A DNA stretch of 64,000 nucleotides. Origin: Hydractinia symbiolongicarpus (lineage: Eukaryota; Cnidaria; Hydrozoa; Anthoathecata; Hydractiniidae). The notes beneath the pieces are model-generated. The model made no database searches. It was given only the letters and a program-made list of their open reading frames with translations, and was not told where the DNA came from. The stretch is taken from contig NC_079878.1 in NCBI RefSeq assembly GCF_029227915.1, positions 32,143,501 through 32,207,500 on the forward strand, read 5' to 3'. Shown here piece after piece: positions 61,601-64,000 of the stretch. Position numbers and translations under genes: made by a program. How positions within the stretch are numbered: position 1 is the stretch's first letter; each line of letters begins with the position of its first letter.

Positions 61601-64000
61601 ACGAAAACCCGCAATTTCCCGTAAATCCCGGGCTCGGCCCGTATAGCCAAAAGTATACAAGGAAAGTACCCAGTGAGTAAACTCATTTCCCTAACGAATT
61701 TTTAAATTATTTTTTCACCACTAAAACGCATGAGACTTGTAGTTTTTAAAAATGTTTTCATTTTTGATGAGACGCTTAATAAAAGAGGTTTAATCGCCGG
61801 CAAACTAAACCCGCGATTTCCCGTAAATCCCGGGCTTGGCCCGTATAGTCGAATGAATACAAAGAAAGTACCCAGGAAGTAAAGTCATTTCCCGAACGAT
61901 TTTTTAAATTTTTTTTTCACCACTAAAACGCATGAGACTTGTAGTTTTCAAAAATGTTTTCATTTTTGATGAAACGCTGAATAAAAGAAGTTTAATCGCC
62001 GGCAAACGAAAACCTGCGATTTCCCGTAAATCCCGGACTCGGCCCGTATAGTCAAAAGTATACAAAGAAAGTACCCAGGAAGTAAACTAATTTCCCAAAC
62101 GATTTTTTAAATTATTATTTCATCACTAAAGCCCATGAGACTTGTAGTTTTTAAAAATGTTTTCATTTTTGATGAGACGCTGAATAAAAGAAGTTTAATC
62201 GCCGGCAAACGAAAACCCGCAATTTCCCGTAAATCCCGGTCTCGGCCCGTATAGTCAAAAGTATACAAGGAAAGTACCCAGTGAGTAAACTCATTTCCCC
62301 AACGAATTTTTAAATTATTATTTCACCACTAAAGCCCATGAGACTTGTAGTTTTTAAAAATGTTTTCATTTGTGATGAGACGCTGAATAAAAGAGATTTA
62401 ATCGCAGGCAAACGAAAACCCGCAATTTCCCGTAAATCCCGGTCTCGGCCCGTATAGTCAAAAGTATACAAGGAAAGTACCCAGTGAGTAAACTCATTTC
62501 CCTAACGAATTTTTAAATTATTTTTTCACCACTAAAACGCATGAGACTTGTAGTTTTCAAAAATGTTTTCATTTTTGATGAGACGCTGAATAAAAGAAGT
62601 TTAATCGCCGGCAAACGAAAACCTGCGATTTCCCGTAAATCCCGGACTCGGCCCGTATAGTCAAAAGTATACAAAGAGAGTACCCAGGGTGTAAACTCAT
62701 TTCCCGAACAATTTTTTAAATTATTTTTTCACCACTAAAACGCATGAGACTTGTAGTTTTAAAAAATGTTTTCATTTTTGATGAGACGCTGAATAAAAGA
62801 AATTTAATCGCCTGCAAACGAAAACCTGCGATTTCCCGTAAATCCCGGACTCGGCCCGTTTAGTCAAAAGTACACAAAGAAAGTACCCAAGGAGTAAACT
62901 AATTTCCCAAACGATTTTTTAAATTATTATTTCACCACTAAAGCCCATGAGACTTGTAGTTTTTAAAAATGTTTTCATTTGTGATGAGACGCTGAATAAA
63001 AGAAGTTTAATCGCCGGCAAACGAAAACCCGCAATTTCCCGTAAATCCCGGGCTCGGCCCGTATAGCCAAAAGTATACAAGGAAAGTACCCAGTGAGTAA
63101 ACTCATTTCCCTAACGAATTTTTAAATTATTTTTTCACCACTAAAACGCATGAGACTTGTAGTTTTCAAAAATGTTTTCATTTTTGATGAGACGCTGAAT
63201 AAAAGAAGTTTAATCGCCTGCAAACGAAAACCTGCGATTTCCCGTAAATCCCGGACTCGGCCCGTATAGTCAAAAGTATACAAAGAAAGTACCCAGGAAG
63301 TAAACTCATTTCCCAAACGATTTTTTAAATTATTATTTCACCACTAAAGCCCATGAGACTTGTAGTTTCTAAAAATGTTTTCATCTTTGATGAGACGCTG
63401 AATAAAAGAAGTTTAATCGCCGGCAAACGAAAACCCGCGATTTCCCGTAAATCCCGGACTCGGCCCGTATAGTCAAAAGTATACAAGGTAAGTACCCAGT
63501 GAGTAAACTCATTTCCCGAACGAACTTTTAAATTATTTTTTCACCACTAAAACGCATAAGACTTGTAGTTTTCAGAAATGTTTTCATTTTTGATGAGACG
63601 CTTAATGAAAGTGGTTTAATCGCCGGCAAACGAAAACCCGCCATTTCCCGTAAATCCCGGGCTTGGCCCGTATAGTCGAATGTATACAAAGAAAGTACCC
63701 TGTGAGTAAACTCATTTCCAAAACGATTTTTTAAATTATCTATTCACCACTAAAACGCTTAAGACTTGTAGTTTTCAAAAATGTTTTCATTTTTGATGAG
63801 ACGCTAAATAAAAGAAGTTTAATCGCCGGCAAACGAAAACCCGCCATTTCCCGTAAATCCCGGACTCGGCCCGTATAGTCAAAAGTATACAAAGAAAGTA
63901 CCCGGGGTGTAAACTCATTTCCCGAACGATCTTTTAAATTATTATTTCACCATTAAAGCCCATGAGACTTGTAGTTTTTAAAAATGTTTTCATTTTTGAT
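58700..64000 (-). repeat. 3,043-bp fifteen-monomer higher-order repeat, copy 1 and partial copy 2
   Basis: Offset of 3,043 bp: aactaaacccgcg at about 58,761 and 61,804, the unit at 60,079 and 63,122, acgatctttt at 60,883 and 63,926. Inside it cgaacaattttt occurs at 59,661, 61,284 and 62,704, spaced by eight and seven monomers, showing an internal sub-duplication. The second copy is cut by the window end. Confidence 0.75.

Larger units (their letters stand above)
19634..64000 (-). repeat. Right satellite array, about 218 monomers of 203 bp, inverted relative to the left arm
   Basis: Same satellite read on the opposite strand: gtttaatcgccggcaaacg, gatttcccgtaaatccc, ggcccgtatagtc, gtatacaaagaaagtaccc, gtaaactcatttccc, then ttcaccactaaa. 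Four common subtypes are visible. One has aaacgcatgag with gttttcaaaaatg. One has aaagcccatgag with tttttaaaaatg. One has cgcttaatgaaagtgg with gtcgaatgtatac. One has acgcttgag with cgctaaataaaag and cgccatttccc. The agcccatgag subtype is frequent here and was not found in the left arm apart from a related copy near 16.3 kb. The array runs off the end of the window. It contains twelve markedly short monomers (four of 74 bp, eight of 158-159 bp) but no foreign insertion that I can see. Confidence 0.97.

Noticed and set aside
1-64000. Many open frames of 64-121 codons on both strands with near-identical products (for example 4,576-4,770, 15,766-16,128, 35,830-36,195, 43,843-44,208).
   Set aside because: Each is the translation of one satellite unit. 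203 is not a multiple of three, the frames stop at the same taattttaa-type tail, both strands of the same unit give products, and the longer ones exist only where an indel or a short unit happens to restore frame. No codon bias, start context or domain supports a gene.
1-64000. CRISPR array or other short regularly spaced repeat system.
   Set aside because: There are no unique spacers between repeats; the whole 203-bp unit is repeated, and no associated genes are present.
1-64000. Transposon insertions, tRNA or rRNA genes, telomere repeats, or unique islands.
   Set aside because: Reading through in monomer register, every line fits the satellite. No target-site duplications, terminal repeats, cloverleaf-like sequence or simple telomeric repeat was seen.
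1-64000. Bacterial or phage origin, or an iteron-type replication origin.
   Set aside because: More than 300 copies of a 203-bp unit with higher-order structure and no genes over 64 kb fits eukaryotic satellite DNA, not iterons, which are far shorter and few.

Overview
The whole 64 kb window is satellite DNA. One monomer of about 203 bp (roughly 37% G+C in a representative copy) is repeated head to tail about 315 times with no visible interruption. I see no protein-coding gene, RNA gene, transposon, CRISPR array or unique sequence. A homogeneous array this long, with a period near one nucleosome repeat and nested higher-order repeats, is typical of constitutive heterochromatin (pericentromeric, centromeric or subtelomeric) in a eukaryote. 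I do not recognise the satellite family and cannot name the species.

Layout. From 1 to about 19,619 the monomers run in one orientation. At 19,611-19,640 there is a single strand switch with a complex, locally templated junction. From about 19,634 to the end every monomer runs the opposite way. The two arms carry different diagnostic subtypes, so they look separately homogenised. The exception is about 15.5-16.4 kb in the left arm, where the monomers resemble right-arm types.

Left arm: low-order mixtures at 0-3.9 kb; two copies of a 1,825-bp nine-monomer block (about 3.9-7.5 kb); a second 1,825-bp series (8,489-10,313, 10,314-12,138 and a partial copy from 13,154) split by five inserted monomers; the mixed segment at 15.5-16.4 kb; and two copies of a 1,217-bp six-monomer block (about 16.5-18.9 kb).

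Right arm: a 2,434-bp twelve-monomer duplication (about 21.6-26.5 kb); a series marked by four 74-bp truncated monomers (27.9-33.3 kb); a 34-44 kb zone marked by eight 158-159 bp deleted monomers and eight copies of a palindromic variant, with 1,986-, 1,332- and 768-bp blocks; a mixed zone at 44-49 kb; overlapping 2,029-, 1,015-, 1,827- and 609-bp offsets at 49-57 kb; and a 3,043-bp fifteen-monomer offset at about 58.7-64 kb. A segment near 47.5-49 kb recurs 10,150 bp downstream.

All short open frames are by-products of the repeat: 203 is not a multiple of three, so no frame persists across monomers. The interesting content is structural: the orientation switch, the truncated monomers with readable junctions, the dyad in each monomer, and the record of unequal exchange. 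Offsets come from matching diagnostic variants by eye. Block edges marked 'about' are approximate, and no alignment was computed.
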